A stretch of 64,000 nucleotides of DNA, from positions 6,384,501-6,448,500 of the forward strand of contig NZ_VIWV01000001.1 of the NCBI RefSeq assembly GCF_007829875.1, written 5' to 3'. Below, piece after piece: positions 25,282-33,440 of this stretch; the stretch's first letter is position 1, and each line of letters opens with the position of its first letter. The position numbers and the translations under genes were made by a program. The notes below the pieces were generated by a model. That model had not been told where the DNA came from and ran no database searches. It was given only the letters and a program-made list of their open reading frames with translations. This DNA is from Streptomyces capillispiralis (GTDB taxonomy: Bacteria; Actinomycetota; Actinomycetes; Streptomycetales; Streptomycetaceae).

Positions 25282-25995
25282 ATGGCGGGCCGAGCGGCCG
25301 AACCCGAAGTGATCTGGGCGCGCCCCGAGCGCACCGGCCGTGGACCCAGACCGGCGTACACGCGCGCCGACATCGCGGCCGCGGCGGTGCGGATCGCCGA
25401 CGCCGAGGGCCTGGACGCGGTCTCCATGCGCCGCGTCGCCGCCGAACTGGGCTGCGGCACCATGTCGCTCTACAACTACGTCCCCCGCAAGGAGGACCTG
25501 TACGAGCTGATGGTGGACGCGGCCGGCGGCGAGCACGAGCTGTGGGAACCCAGCGGTGACTGGCGCGCCGACATGCTCCGCGCGGCCCACCAGACCCGCG
25601 CGCTGATGCACCGCCACCCGTGGCTGCCGAGGCTGATGTCCCCGGTCTACGGCTTCAGCCCCAACGCCCTGCGCTACCTGGAGCACTGCCTGGCCTGCCT
25701 GGACCCGCTCCCCGAGCCCTACGGCACCAAACTGGAGCTGATCGCGATGCTGAACGGCATCGTGACCACCTACGTCACCAACGAACTGGCCACCGCCGAG
25801 CGCACCCGCTCGCTGCCCTGGACGCCGGAGCAGGAGAACGCGGCCCGGATCGCCTACCTGGGCGGCCGGATCGCGACCGGCGCGTATCCGCGGATGGCGG
25901 CGGCCTTCGCGGAGGACGCGGGGCCCATCGATCTGGAGGCGGTCTTCGAGCGGGCGCTCGGCCGGATGCTCGACGGCTTCGCGCCCCGGCCCTGA
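25282..25995 (+). CDS. TetR-family repressor of the ABC exporter (TetR_C class)
   Basis: 237 residues from ATG 25282. The helix-turn-helix lies at about 30-75 (IAAAAVRIADAEGLDAVSMRRVAAELGCGTMSLYNYVPRKEDLYELM). The ligand domain (about 90-230) is Leu/Ala-rich with the pattern of the tetracycline-repressor C-terminal family, common for repressors of drug exporters. It is divergent from the DrrA/DrrB-like genes across about 60 bp that hold two matching palindromes. The exporter substrate is the likely inducer (inference). Confidence 0.92.
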   Translation: MAGRAAEPEVIWARPERTGRGPRPAYTRADIAAAAVRIADAEGLDAVSMRRVAAELGCGTMSLYNYVPRKEDLYELMVDAAGGEHELWEPSGDWRADMLRAAHQTRALMHRHPWLPRLMSPVYGFSPNALRYLEHCLACLDPLPEPYGTKLELIAMLNGIVTTYVTNELATAERTRSLPWTPEQENAARIAYLGGRIATGAYPRMAAAFAEDAGPIDLEAVFERALGRMLDGFAPRP

Positions 25996-26014
25996 GCTTC
26001 GGACCGGGCGGCCG

Positions 26015-27211
26015 TCAGAGCAGGGCGAGCTGGCCCTCCGGGCCCTCCTCGCGCGCGTCCAGCACCGAGGCGGGGCGGCGCGCGGCGGCGGGTACCGGGA
26101 GCACGCCCGCCGCGCGCAGCTCCGCCGGGGTGACCGGGTCGGGGACCTCGGCGCCGGCCGCCCGCGGCGGGCGCCCTTCGGCCAGCAGCGCGAGGACCGT
26201 GATCAGCTCCAGCAGCTCCGAGGTCCAGGCCTGCGGCCAGGTGGGCGGCCGGATCGCGGCCAGGGTCCCCGGCTCGGCGGACTCCGTGCGGGCCGTGAAC
26301 CACTGCTCCAGCACCCTGACCCCGCCGGCCTCGAAGTCCCAGGCCCCGGGCGGCACCGGCGCGACGCGGCCCCCGTCGAGCAGCAGGGCCTCCTCGTCCC
26401 GGTCGTAGCGCAGGGTCAGCGGCCGGGAGGGCAGCGGGGCGCGCACGTAGGGGCGGCGCCCGCCGGGCAGCCTGGGGCGTTCGCCGTCGCGCCGCATCAG
26501 CCACAGCATCCTGCGGCCCACCGCCACACCCTCCTCCCAGGCGCCGGCGTCGCCGGTGAGCGGCACCACGAGGCCGCCGGGCGAGGGGCGCGCCGCGGCC
26601 ATCACCCAGGCCAGGACGTCCATCGCCGAGGTGTCACGGCCGAGCCGGGCGGCCAGGTGCCCGGTGAGCCCCGGGGCCAGATTGGGTTCGACGGCACCGG
26701 GCCGGCGGTACAGGGGGCGGATCCGGCCGGTGCGGAGCACGGGCAGCAGGGAGGTGGCGAGCAGCGGGGGACCGGCGGGGCCCTGGGCGGCGCCGCCGCC
26801 CCGCGCGGCGGCCGCCTCGACCACGAAGACCTGCCGCTCGTCCGCCACCCGCCACAGCTCCGGGCGGGCCGCGTCGATCAGCCGCTGGTCGGGGATGAGC
26901 CACTGCTCGTCGAACGGGGCGTGCAGCACCCGCACCGGTTCCGGGCACGGGCCCGAGGCGCGGGCCAGCTTCCGCGTGCCCCCGCTCCCTCCCGGCAGCT
27001 GCGCGACCGCCGTGTGCGGGGTGCGGGAACGGCTCGGCTGGAACAGGGCCTCGCGGTCCGGTCCCTCGGCCCGCACCAGGGCGTCCCAACGGGCCCCCAG
27101 GGACGCCGCGTCGGGCGCCGCCGGCCAGCCCCGGCCGAGCCGCGGCGGTGCGACGGACCACGGCATGAGGTCCGCCAGCAGCGGAGCGTCGTCGTGCGTC
27201 ACGCTGGGCAT
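26015..27211 (-). CDS. Orphan type ISP restriction-modification C-terminal (specificity) domain protein
   Basis: 398 residues. The C-terminal two thirds follow the pattern of the LlaBIII-type ISP target recognition domain: VEPNLAPGLTGHLAARLG (about 172-189), DVLAWVMAAARPS, GRRMLWLMRRDG, LRYDRDEEALLLDGGRVAPVPPGAWDFEAGG, then VLEQWFTARTE and ELLELITVLALLAEG. No methyltransferase or helicase domain is present here or next door. It is thus a free-standing DNA-recognition-like module, probably domesticated. Convergent with the TetR gene (19 bp apart) and 25 bp downstream of the GntR gene, which reads the other way from its own promoter. Role unknown. Confidence 0.7.
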   Translation of the reverse strand: MPSVTHDDAPLLADLMPWSVAPPRLGRGWPAAPDAASLGARWDALVRAEGPDREALFQPSRSRTPHTAVAQLPGGSGGTRKLARASGPCPEPVRVLHAPFDEQWLIPDQRLIDAARPELWRVADERQVFVVEAAAARGGGAAQGPAGPPLLATSLLPVLRTGRIRPLYRRPGAVEPNLAPGLTGHLAARLGRDTSAMDVLAWVMAAARPSPGGLVVPLTGDAGAWEEGVAVGRRMLWLMRRDGERPRLPGGRRPYVRAPLPSRPLTLRYDRDEEALLLDGGRVAPVPPGAWDFEAGGVRVLEQWFTARTESAEPGTLAAIRPPTWPQAWTSELLELITVLALLAEGRPPRAAGAEVPDPVTPAELRAAGVLPVPAAARRPASVLDAREEGPEGQLALL

Positions 27212-27236
27212 CGTACGACCTGGGGGAGCGGGCGGA

Positions 27237-27986
27237 TCAGGTGGCGTCCAGGGTCACCGTGAAGGAGAAGCGGTCGCCCCGGTAGTTGATGACGGCCACG
27301 TCCAGCGGCCGGCCGGCGGTGTCGTACGTGATGCCCGTGTAGTGCAGGATCGGGCTGAGCAGCGGGACCTGGAGCAGGCGCGCCGTCTCCGGGTCCGCGA
27401 GTCGCGCCTCCACCGTGTCCGTGATGCGGCTGATGTCCGCGCCGACCACGTCCCGCAGCACCTTGGTCATCGGCCAGCGGACCAGGTCGTCCAGGTCGAT
27501 GCGGGCGGCCAGTTCGGGGCGCACGTAGTTGCGGGCGTGGTTGGTCGGCTCGCCCGTCTTCTCGTCGCTGCGCAGCCGGTGGTACGCCGCCACCCGCGGC
27601 ACGCCGGGGAAGTACTCGGCGAGGCCGGCCGGCACCGGTGCCGGCCCGTGCTCCAGCAACTCGGTCGTCATACCGGACTGCTGGGCCACGATCGCGTCCA
27701 CCGAGCCCAGCAGCCGGACCGGCGTGCCCCGCCGGGCGCCGGGCTCGATGAAGGTGCCGCGCCGCCGATGGCGGGTGATCAGCCCCTCGTCCTCCAGCTC
27801 CTTCAGCGCCTGCCGCATGGTCAGCACGCTCACGCCGTAGTGCCCGGCCAGCTGTTCCTCGGTGGGCAGGCGCAAGGGGTCCTGGGGCGAGCGGCCGAGG
27901 ATCGAGGCGCGCAGCGACTGCGACACCTGATACCAGAGCGGCAACTTGCGGTTCAGGACGATCGAGTCCGGGGCGAATGAGGTCAC
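27237..27986 (-). CDS. GntR-family regulator with UTRA domain (HutC type)
   Basis: 249 residues. The winged helix is at about 15-85 (LPLWYQVSQSLRASILG... LPTEEQLAGHYGVSVLTMRQALKELEDEGLITRHRRRGTFI). The UTRA effector domain covers about 100-245, with the family features AAYHRLRSDE, RNYVRPELA and a final YRGDRFSFTVTLD. HutC-type regulators sense small carboxylates or amino-acid derivatives. It lies directly downstream of hmgA in the same direction (147-bp gap), so control of aromatic amino acid breakdown is the simplest guess, not proven. Confidence 0.9.
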   Translation of the reverse strand: MTSFAPDSIVLNRKLPLWYQVSQSLRASILGRSPQDPLRLPTEEQLAGHYGVSVLTMRQALKELEDEGLITRHRRRGTFIEPGARRGTPVRLLGSVDAIVAQQSGMTTELLEHGPAPVPAGLAEYFPGVPRVAAYHRLRSDEKTGEPTNHARNYVRPELAARIDLDDLVRWPMTKVLRDVVGADISRITDTVEARLADPETARLLQVPLLSPILHYTGITYDTAGRPLDVAVINYRGDRFSFTVTLDAT

Positions 27987-28133
27987 GGGCTATCCGTACC
28001 GGTCGGGGAACGGTCAGTGCAATGTCGGGCGCAGGGGTGGGCGGGGGCCGGGAGTCCGAGCGCGCGGCGGCCCGGGGGGCGGAGCGCGGCCGGGCTCCCG
28101 GCACCGTCCGTGGTGCGGGGGGAGCACACCGGG

Positions 28134-29447
28134 TCACGGGGCGCGGTAGTGACGCTCCAGGCCCTGCCACACATCGTCGTAGCCCCGCTGCAGGTGGTCC
28201 GCCCGGGCCGCGTGCGGGGTGAGCGACACCGGCCAGCGGGTTTCGAACATGAAGGCCAGGCCGTCGTCGATCTTCTGCGGGCGCAGTTCCGCCGCGCTGG
28301 CCCGTTCGAAGGTCTCCCGGTCCGGTCCGTGCGCCGACATCATGTTGTGCAACGAGCCGCCGCCCGGCACGAAGCCCTCCGCCTTCGCGTCGTACGCGCC
28401 CTCGATCAGGCCCATGTACTCGCTCATCACGTTCCGGTGGAAGTACGGCGGGCGGAAGGTGTCCTCGCCCACCAGCCAGCGCGGGGCGAAGACCACGAAG
28501 TCCACCCCGGCCAGCCCGGGGGTGTCGCTCGGCGAGGTCAGGACCGTGAAGATCGACGGGTCCGGGTGGTCGTACGAGATGGTGCCCATCACATTGAAAC
28601 GGCGCAGGTCATAGGCGTACGGCACATGGTTGCCGTGCCAGGCGACGACATCCAGCGGGGAGTGGTCGTACGTCGCCGACCAGAGGTTGCCGCAGTACTT
28701 GTTCACCACCTCCACCGGGCCCTCGACGTCCTCGTACGCGGCGACGGGCGCCCGGAAGTCCCGGGCGTTGGCCAGCCCGTTGGCGCCGATCGGGCCGAGG
28801 TCGGGGAGGCGGAACGGCGCCCCGTAGTTCTCGCACACATAACCGCGGGCAGAGTCGTCGAGGAGGTCCACACGGAACCGCACACCACGAGGCACCAGCG
28901 CGATGTGTCCTGGCTCCACATGCAGCAGACCGAACTCCGTGCGCAGCAGCAGCCCGCCGCGCTCGGGGACGATCAGCAGCTCGCCGTCGGCGTCGCTGAA
29001 GACGCGGTCCATCGAGGCGGTGGCGTGGTACAGGTGCACGGCCATGCCCGTGCGCTGGGTGACGTCGCCGTTGCCCCCCAGGGTCCACAGACCGGCCAGG
29101 AAGTCGGTGCCCCCGGCCGGTTCCGGCAGCGGGTTCCAGCGCAGGCGGTTGGGGTCGGGCACGGTCTGGTTGAAGGGGGCCGAGCGCAGCGCCCCGTTGC
29201 CCGTGCGGGTGAACGCCGGGTGGGCGGCCGACGGGCGGATCCGGTACAGCCAGGAGCGGCGGTTCTCCGCGCGGGGCTCGGTGAACGCCGTGCCGCTCAG
29301 CTGCTCCGCGTACAGCCCGAGGGGGGCGCGCTGCGGCGCGTTGCGGCCCACGGGCAGGGCGCCCGGCACCGCCTCGGAGCTGTGCTCGTTGCCGAAACCG
29401 GAGAGGTGTTCCAGTCCTTCGGCGGCCTTGCGCGCGTCCCCGCTCAT
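28134..29447 (-). CDS. hmgA: Homogentisate 1,2-dioxygenase
   Basis: 437 residues, the normal family length. It opens the aromatic ring of homogentisate to maleylacetoacetate in tyrosine and phenylalanine breakdown, using Fe(II). Family features: HLSGFGNEHSSEA at the N-terminus, NRRSWLYRIRPSAAHPAF, the cupin core VEPGHIALVPRGVRFRV and YVCENYG. Iron ligands lie in FRPPYFHRNVMSEYMGLIEG (His and Glu) and in HNMMSAHGPD. Its leader has a 24-bp imperfect palindrome at 29471-29494. The UTRA regulator follows downstream; other pathway genes are not in this window. Confidence 0.97.
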   Translation of the reverse strand: MSGDARKAAEGLEHLSGFGNEHSSEAVPGALPVGRNAPQRAPLGLYAEQLSGTAFTEPRAENRRSWLYRIRPSAAHPAFTRTGNGALRSAPFNQTVPDPNRLRWNPLPEPAGGTDFLAGLWTLGGNGDVTQRTGMAVHLYHATASMDRVFSDADGELLIVPERGGLLLRTEFGLLHVEPGHIALVPRGVRFRVDLLDDSARGYVCENYGAPFRLPDLGPIGANGLANARDFRAPVAAYEDVEGPVEVVNKYCGNLWSATYDHSPLDVVAWHGNHVPYAYDLRRFNVMGTISYDHPDPSIFTVLTSPSDTPGLAGVDFVVFAPRWLVGEDTFRPPYFHRNVMSEYMGLIEGAYDAKAEGFVPGGGSLHNMMSAHGPDRETFERASAAELRPQKIDDGLAFMFETRWPVSLTPHAARADHLQRGYDDVWQGLERHYRAP

Positions 29448-29470
29448 CTTCGGTACTCCCTTGCGATCCG

Positions 29471-29494
29471 ATTCCTATGGAACACCGTAGGATT
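29471..29494. promoter_or_regulatory. Candidate operator in front of hmgA
   Basis: The 24-bp element centres on GGAACACC. Its outer arms ATTCCTAtGG and CCgTAGGATT are mirror images except for two bases. It ends 24 bp before the hmgA start. GAAC-type centres are seen at IclR-family sites, while a GntR-UTRA gene is the neighbour, so the binding protein is open. Confidence 0.5.
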
Positions 29495-29623
29495 GCGTTT
29501 TCCCGGGCGCAAGAGGGCCGCGCGATCCCGCCGCCGTCCGGCCCCTCCTCCTCTCGGTGGAGGATCCGGAACCCGACTTCAGGTGGATTCGCTCGTTCGG
29601 ACCGGTGTTCTACGCTCCCCGGC

Positions 29624-30298
29624 ATGTCGTGGAAGCGGAACCTGATCACCGCGCTCGCGGTCTGTGTCGCGCTGGCCGGATCCGCGGGCTGCGTCTCCCG
29701 TGATGCCCGGGGGCAGGACGGGGCGTCGCCCTCGCCGGCGGGCCGGCTCCTGGACGAGCGGGACGCGGAGGGGCGCCCCTACCGAGAGGTCGACGCGCAG
29801 GACGCGCCCGAGGTCGGCGTCGAGGTGGTGCCCGACGCGGGCGGCGGCTGGGACGTACGGCTGCGGGTGCGCAACTTCCGCTTCTCGCCGGACGGGACGG
29901 GCGGACGGGCGGTGGCCGGCCGGGGTCTGGCGCACCTCGAGGTGGACGGCCGCCGCGTCGCCCTGCTGCGCACCCCCGAGTACCACCTCTCCGGCCGTCT
30001 GGTCCCGCGCGGCACCCACCAGGTCACCGCCCGCCTGTACGCCGACGACGGCTCGGTGTGGGCCGTGGACGGCGAGCCCGTGGAGAGCACGGCCGACATC
30101 ACCGTGTCGGAGCGCTCGCCGGAACCGGACCCGAGCGCGGAACCGATCGCGACGGGGACGGCCACCGGGGCGGCGGTGTCCGCGTCGGCGCGGGCAGGGG
30201 TGCCGGTGCCCCCCGCGACCGGCGGACGGGTGTACGAAACGGGCGGCAGGGGCGGAACCGGAACGCGAGGTTCACCGGACGGCTCCGAACAGGCATGA
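29624..30298 (+). CDS. Lipoprotein of unknown function
   Basis: 224 residues from ATG 29624. The signal peptide ends in the lipobox LAGSAG-C with lipidated Cys23. The mature part has one beta-rich domain (about 65-160) with the pattern GWDVRLRVRNFRFSPDGTGG... GLAHLEVDGRRVALLRTPEYHLSGRLVPRGTHQVTARLYADDGS. This resembles small Ig-like or copper-handling (DUF-type) secreted domains. The C-terminal third is low-complexity Ser/Ala/Gly. No Met/His metal cluster is obvious. Its stop overlaps the TetR start (ATGA), so the two are co-translated. Confidence 0.8.
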   Translation: MSWKRNLITALAVCVALAGSAGCVSRDARGQDGASPSPAGRLLDERDAEGRPYREVDAQDAPEVGVEVVPDAGGGWDVRLRVRNFRFSPDGTGGRAVAGRGLAHLEVDGRRVALLRTPEYHLSGRLVPRGTHQVTARLYADDGSVWAVDGEPVESTADITVSERSPEPDPSAEPIATGTATGAAVSASARAGVPVPPATGGRVYETGGRGGTGTRGSPDGSEQA

Positions 30299-30915
30299 TG
30301 AGGCCCGTGCCCCACGCGACATCGCTCCGCCGAGCGCCGGTGCAGCGGCGCAGCGCCGAACGGCTGGCCAGAATCCTCGACGCCTGCGCCGAACTCCTCG
30401 ACGAGGTCGGCTACGACGACCTCAGCACCCGCGCCGTCGCCGAGCGCGCTGGTGTGCCCATCGGCTCCGTCTACCGCTTCTTCGGCAACAAGCGCCAGAT
30501 GGCCGACGCGCTCGCCCAGCGCAACCTGGAGCGCTTCTCGGAGCGGGTCACCGAACGCCTCAAGGTCACCGGCGAGCAGGGCTGGCGGCACGCCATGGAC
30601 GTCGTGCTCGACGAGTACCTGGACATGAAGCGCACCGCGCCCGGCTTCTCCCTCGTCGACTTCGGCAACCAGATACCCGTCGGCGCCCGCCGGGCCGAAC
30701 CCAACCACCGGGTCGCCGACCGCCTCACCGATCTGCTCTCCCTCTACCTGGGCCGCGACACCGACGAGGACCTGCGCCGCACCTTCCTCATCGCCGTCGA
30801 GACCGCCGACGCCCTCGTCCACCTGGCGTTCCGGATCTCGCCCGAGGGGGACGAGCGGGTCATCGGGGAGCTGAGGGAGATGCTGCGGGCGTACCTGGCC
30901 CGCGTCCTGGACTGA
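30295..30915 (+). CDS. TetR-family regulator
   Basis: 206 residues from ATG 30295 (also ATG 30298 and GTG 30307 in frame). The helix-turn-helix lies at about 22-68 (RLARILDACAELLDEVGYDDLSTRAVAERAGVPIGSVYRFFGNKRQMADAL). A helical ligand domain follows. It is coupled to the lipoprotein gene (ATGA) and lies 127 bp upstream of the molybdopterin oxidoreductase gene. The gap contains a perfect-armed 18-bp palindrome (30979-30996), which this protein or another TetR could bind. Confidence 0.9.
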   Translation: MMRPVPHATSLRRAPVQRRSAERLARILDACAELLDEVGYDDLSTRAVAERAGVPIGSVYRFFGNKRQMADALAQRNLERFSERVTERLKVTGEQGWRHAMDVVLDEYLDMKRTAPGFSLVDFGNQIPVGARRAEPNHRVADRLTDLLSLYLGRDTDEDLRRTFLIAVETADALVHLAFRISPEGDERVIGELREMLRAYLARVLD

Positions 30916-30978
30916 GCGGCCGGCGGGGCCGATTCCCGGCGCCGCCCTGTCCGTCCGCGCACGACCCCTCCCCTCCGT

Positions 30979-30996
30979 GCATACCGGTCGGTATGC
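30979..30996. promoter_or_regulatory. GCATACCG-type operator before the molybdopterin oxidoreductase gene
   Basis: GCATACCG-GT-CGGTATGC has perfect 8-bp arms and lies 47 bp before the GTG start. Its right-hand 14 bases (ACCGGTCGGTATGC) recur exactly at 56074-56087, and a weaker relative is at 49429-49446. This links three promoters in the window. Confidence 0.7.
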
Positions 30997-31042
30997 TCGG
31001 TGCGCCCGTGCGTCACCTTCGCCGCCGTACCCGGGAGGCCCC

Positions 31043-33307
31043 GTGCCCCGCACCGCCCTTCGTATCTGCCCGCTGTGCGAGGCCACCTGCGGCCTGACGC
31101 TCACCGTCGACGGCGGCAGGGTCACCGGCGCCCGCGGCGACCGCGACGACGTGTTCAGCAAGGGCTTCATCTGCCCCAAGGGCGCCGCCTTCGGCGACCT
31201 GGACGCGGACCCCGACCGGCTGCGCGCCCCGCTCGTCCGCGTCGACGGCGAACTGCGCGAGGCCACCTGGGCGGAGGCGTTCGACGCGGTGGCCGCCGGG
31301 ATCCGGCCCGTCGTCGAGACGTACGGCCCGCACGCCGTCGGCGTCGTCCTCGGCAACCCCAACGTCCACACCATGGCCGGCGCCCTCTACCCGCCCGTGC
31401 TGATCGCCGGCCTCGGCACCCGGAGCCTGTTCACCGCCTCCACGGTCGACCAGATGCCCAAGCACGTCTCCAGCGGACTGCTCTTCGGCGACGCGAACGC
31501 CATCCCCGTACCCGACCTCGACCGCACCGACCACCTCCTGCTGATCGGCGCCAACCCCCTGGAGTCCAACGGCAGTCTGTGCACCGCCCCCGACTTCCCC
31601 GGCCGCCTCAAGGCCCTCAGGGCCCGCGGCGGCACCCTCACCGTCATCGACCCGCGCCGCACCCGCACCGCCCGCCTCGCCGACCGGCACATCGCCGTCC
31701 GGCCCGGCACCGACGCGCTGCTCCTCGCGGCGACGGCGCACACGCTGTTCGCCGAGGGCCTCGTCGACCCCGGGGACCTCGCGCCGCACCTCCAGGGGCT
31801 CGGCGAACTGGCCGCGGCCCTCGACGCCTTCACGCCCGAGGCGGTGGCCGACGCCTGCGACGTCGACGCCGACACGATCCGCGCCCTCGCCCGGGAGCTC
31901 GCCGCCGCCCCCACGGCCGCCGTCTACGGCCGCATCGGCAGCTGCACCGTCCCGCACGGCACCCTGGCCAGCTGGCTCGTCGACGTCCTCAACATCCTCA
32001 CCGGCAACCTCGACCGGCCCGGCGGAGCCCTCTTCCCGCAGGCCGCCACCGACCGCACCCCGCGCCCCGCCGGGCCCGGCCGCGGCTTCGCCCTCGGCCG
32101 CTGGCACTCCCGGGTGAGCCGGCATCCCGAGGCCAAGGGCGAACTGCCGCTCGCCGCCCTCGCCGAGGAGATCGACACCGCCACCGGCCGGGGCGAGCCG
32201 ATCCGCGCCGTCATCGCCGTCGCCGCCAATCCGGTGCTCTCCGCACCGGACGGCGACCGGCTCGACAAGGCGCTCGGCTCACTCGACTTCATGGTGAGCG
32301 TCGACCCGTACCTCAACGAGACCTCACGCCACGCGCACGTCGTCCTGCCGCCGCCCCCGCCCGCGCAGAGCCCGCACCACGACTTCGCCTTCAACACCCT
32401 CGCCGTGCGCAACCAGGTCCGCTACACCCGGCCCGCCGTCCCCCTGGAGCCCGGCCGCATGGCCGAGACGGAGATCCTCGCCCGTCTCGTCCTGGCCGCG
32501 ACGGGCATGCACGGCGCCGACCCCGCCGCCGTGGACGCCCTGGTGATCGACCAGACCCTCGGCAGGGCGGCCCGGGAACCGCACTCCCCGGTCCACGGCC
32601 GCGACCCGGAGGAACTCGCCGGCCTGCTCACCGGCGAGAACGGCCCCGAACGCCGCCTCGACATGATGCTCCGCCTCGGCCCCTACGGCGACGGCTTCGG
32701 CGCCGACCCGGACGGACTCACCCTGGACAGGCTGCTCGCCCACCCGCACGGCATCGACCTCGGCCCGCTGCGCCCGCGCCTGCCCCAGCCGCTGAGGACC
32801 CGCAGCGGCAAGGTGGAGCTGCTGCCCGGACCGATCGCCGCCGACCTCCCGCGCCTGCGCGCCGCCCTCGACGAACGCCCCGGCGGACTCGTCCTCGTCG
32901 GCCGCCGCCACCTGCGCTCCAACAACAGCTGGATGCACAACGTGCCCGCCCTCACCGGCGGCTCCAACCGCTGCACCCTGCACCTGCACCCCGAGGACGC
33001 CGAAGCCCTCGGCGTACGGGACGGGGAGCCGGTGCGGATCAAGGGCGCCGGGGGAGAGGTGACCGCCCCCGCCGAGGTCACCGACGTCGTGCGCCGGGGC
33101 GTGGTCAGCCTGCCGCACGGGTGGGGCCACGACCGCCCCGGCACCCGTACGCGGCACGCCGCCGCCGACCCCGGCGCCAACGTCAACCAGCTCCTCGACG
33201 GCAGCCTCCTCGACCCGCTGTCGGGCAACGCCGTCCTCAACGGCGTGCCCGTCGAGGTGGCCCCGCTGACCGCCGCCGTGACCAAAACGTTCCGTGCTCT
33301 GACCTGA
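31043..33307 (+). CDS. Molybdopterin-dependent oxidoreductase with [4Fe-4S] cluster
   Basis: 754 residues from GTG 31043 with GGGAGG at 31033-31038. The N-terminal cluster is held by Cys9, 12, 16 and 44 (CPLCEATC...FICPKG). The bis-MGD core follows, with typical motifs IGANPLESNG, VIDPRRTRTARLAD, a PGTDALLLAAT helix and NILTGNLDRPGG. The C-terminal MGD-binding domain (about 610-754) has RRHLRSNNSWMHN, HPEDAEALGVRDGEPVRI and LPHGWGH. No Tat signal is present, so it is cytoplasmic, as in assimilatory nitrate reductases or formate-dehydrogenase-like enzymes. No electron-transfer subunit is adjacent. Substrate unknown. Confidence 0.92.
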   Translation: MPRTALRICPLCEATCGLTLTVDGGRVTGARGDRDDVFSKGFICPKGAAFGDLDADPDRLRAPLVRVDGELREATWAEAFDAVAAGIRPVVETYGPHAVGVVLGNPNVHTMAGALYPPVLIAGLGTRSLFTASTVDQMPKHVSSGLLFGDANAIPVPDLDRTDHLLLIGANPLESNGSLCTAPDFPGRLKALRARGGTLTVIDPRRTRTARLADRHIAVRPGTDALLLAATAHTLFAEGLVDPGDLAPHLQGLGELAAALDAFTPEAVADACDVDADTIRALARELAAAPTAAVYGRIGSCTVPHGTLASWLVDVLNILTGNLDRPGGALFPQAATDRTPRPAGPGRGFALGRWHSRVSRHPEAKGELPLAALAEEIDTATGRGEPIRAVIAVAANPVLSAPDGDRLDKALGSLDFMVSVDPYLNETSRHAHVVLPPPPPAQSPHHDFAFNTLAVRNQVRYTRPAVPLEPGRMAETEILARLVLAATGMHGADPAAVDALVIDQTLGRAAREPHSPVHGRDPEELAGLLTGENGPERRLDMMLRLGPYGDGFGADPDGLTLDRLLAHPHGIDLGPLRPRLPQPLRTRSGKVELLPGPIAADLPRLRAALDERPGGLVLVGRRHLRSNNSWMHNVPALTGGSNRCTLHLHPEDAEALGVRDGEPVRIKGAGGEVTAPAEVTDVVRRGVVSLPHGWGHDRPGTRTRHAAADPGANVNQLLDGSLLDPLSGNAVLNGVPVEVAPLTAAVTKTFRALT

Positions 33308-33440
33308 GCAAAGCTGTGACCTGGGGTTTTGCGCTTATTGCTCGCAGGTCAACGTCTTGTTAACGCCGCTTTACGGAACCTAACGTCGACCCACCGCCGG
33401 CCCTGGTGGGAGTTCAAGGGCGAACGTTAGGTGTCCATTC

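Noticed and set aside
31000..33363. 787-residue frame overlapping the molybdopterin oxidoreductase
   Set aside because: Arg/Pro-rich shadow in another frame; the cysteine motif and MGD motifs are all in the 31043-33307 frame.
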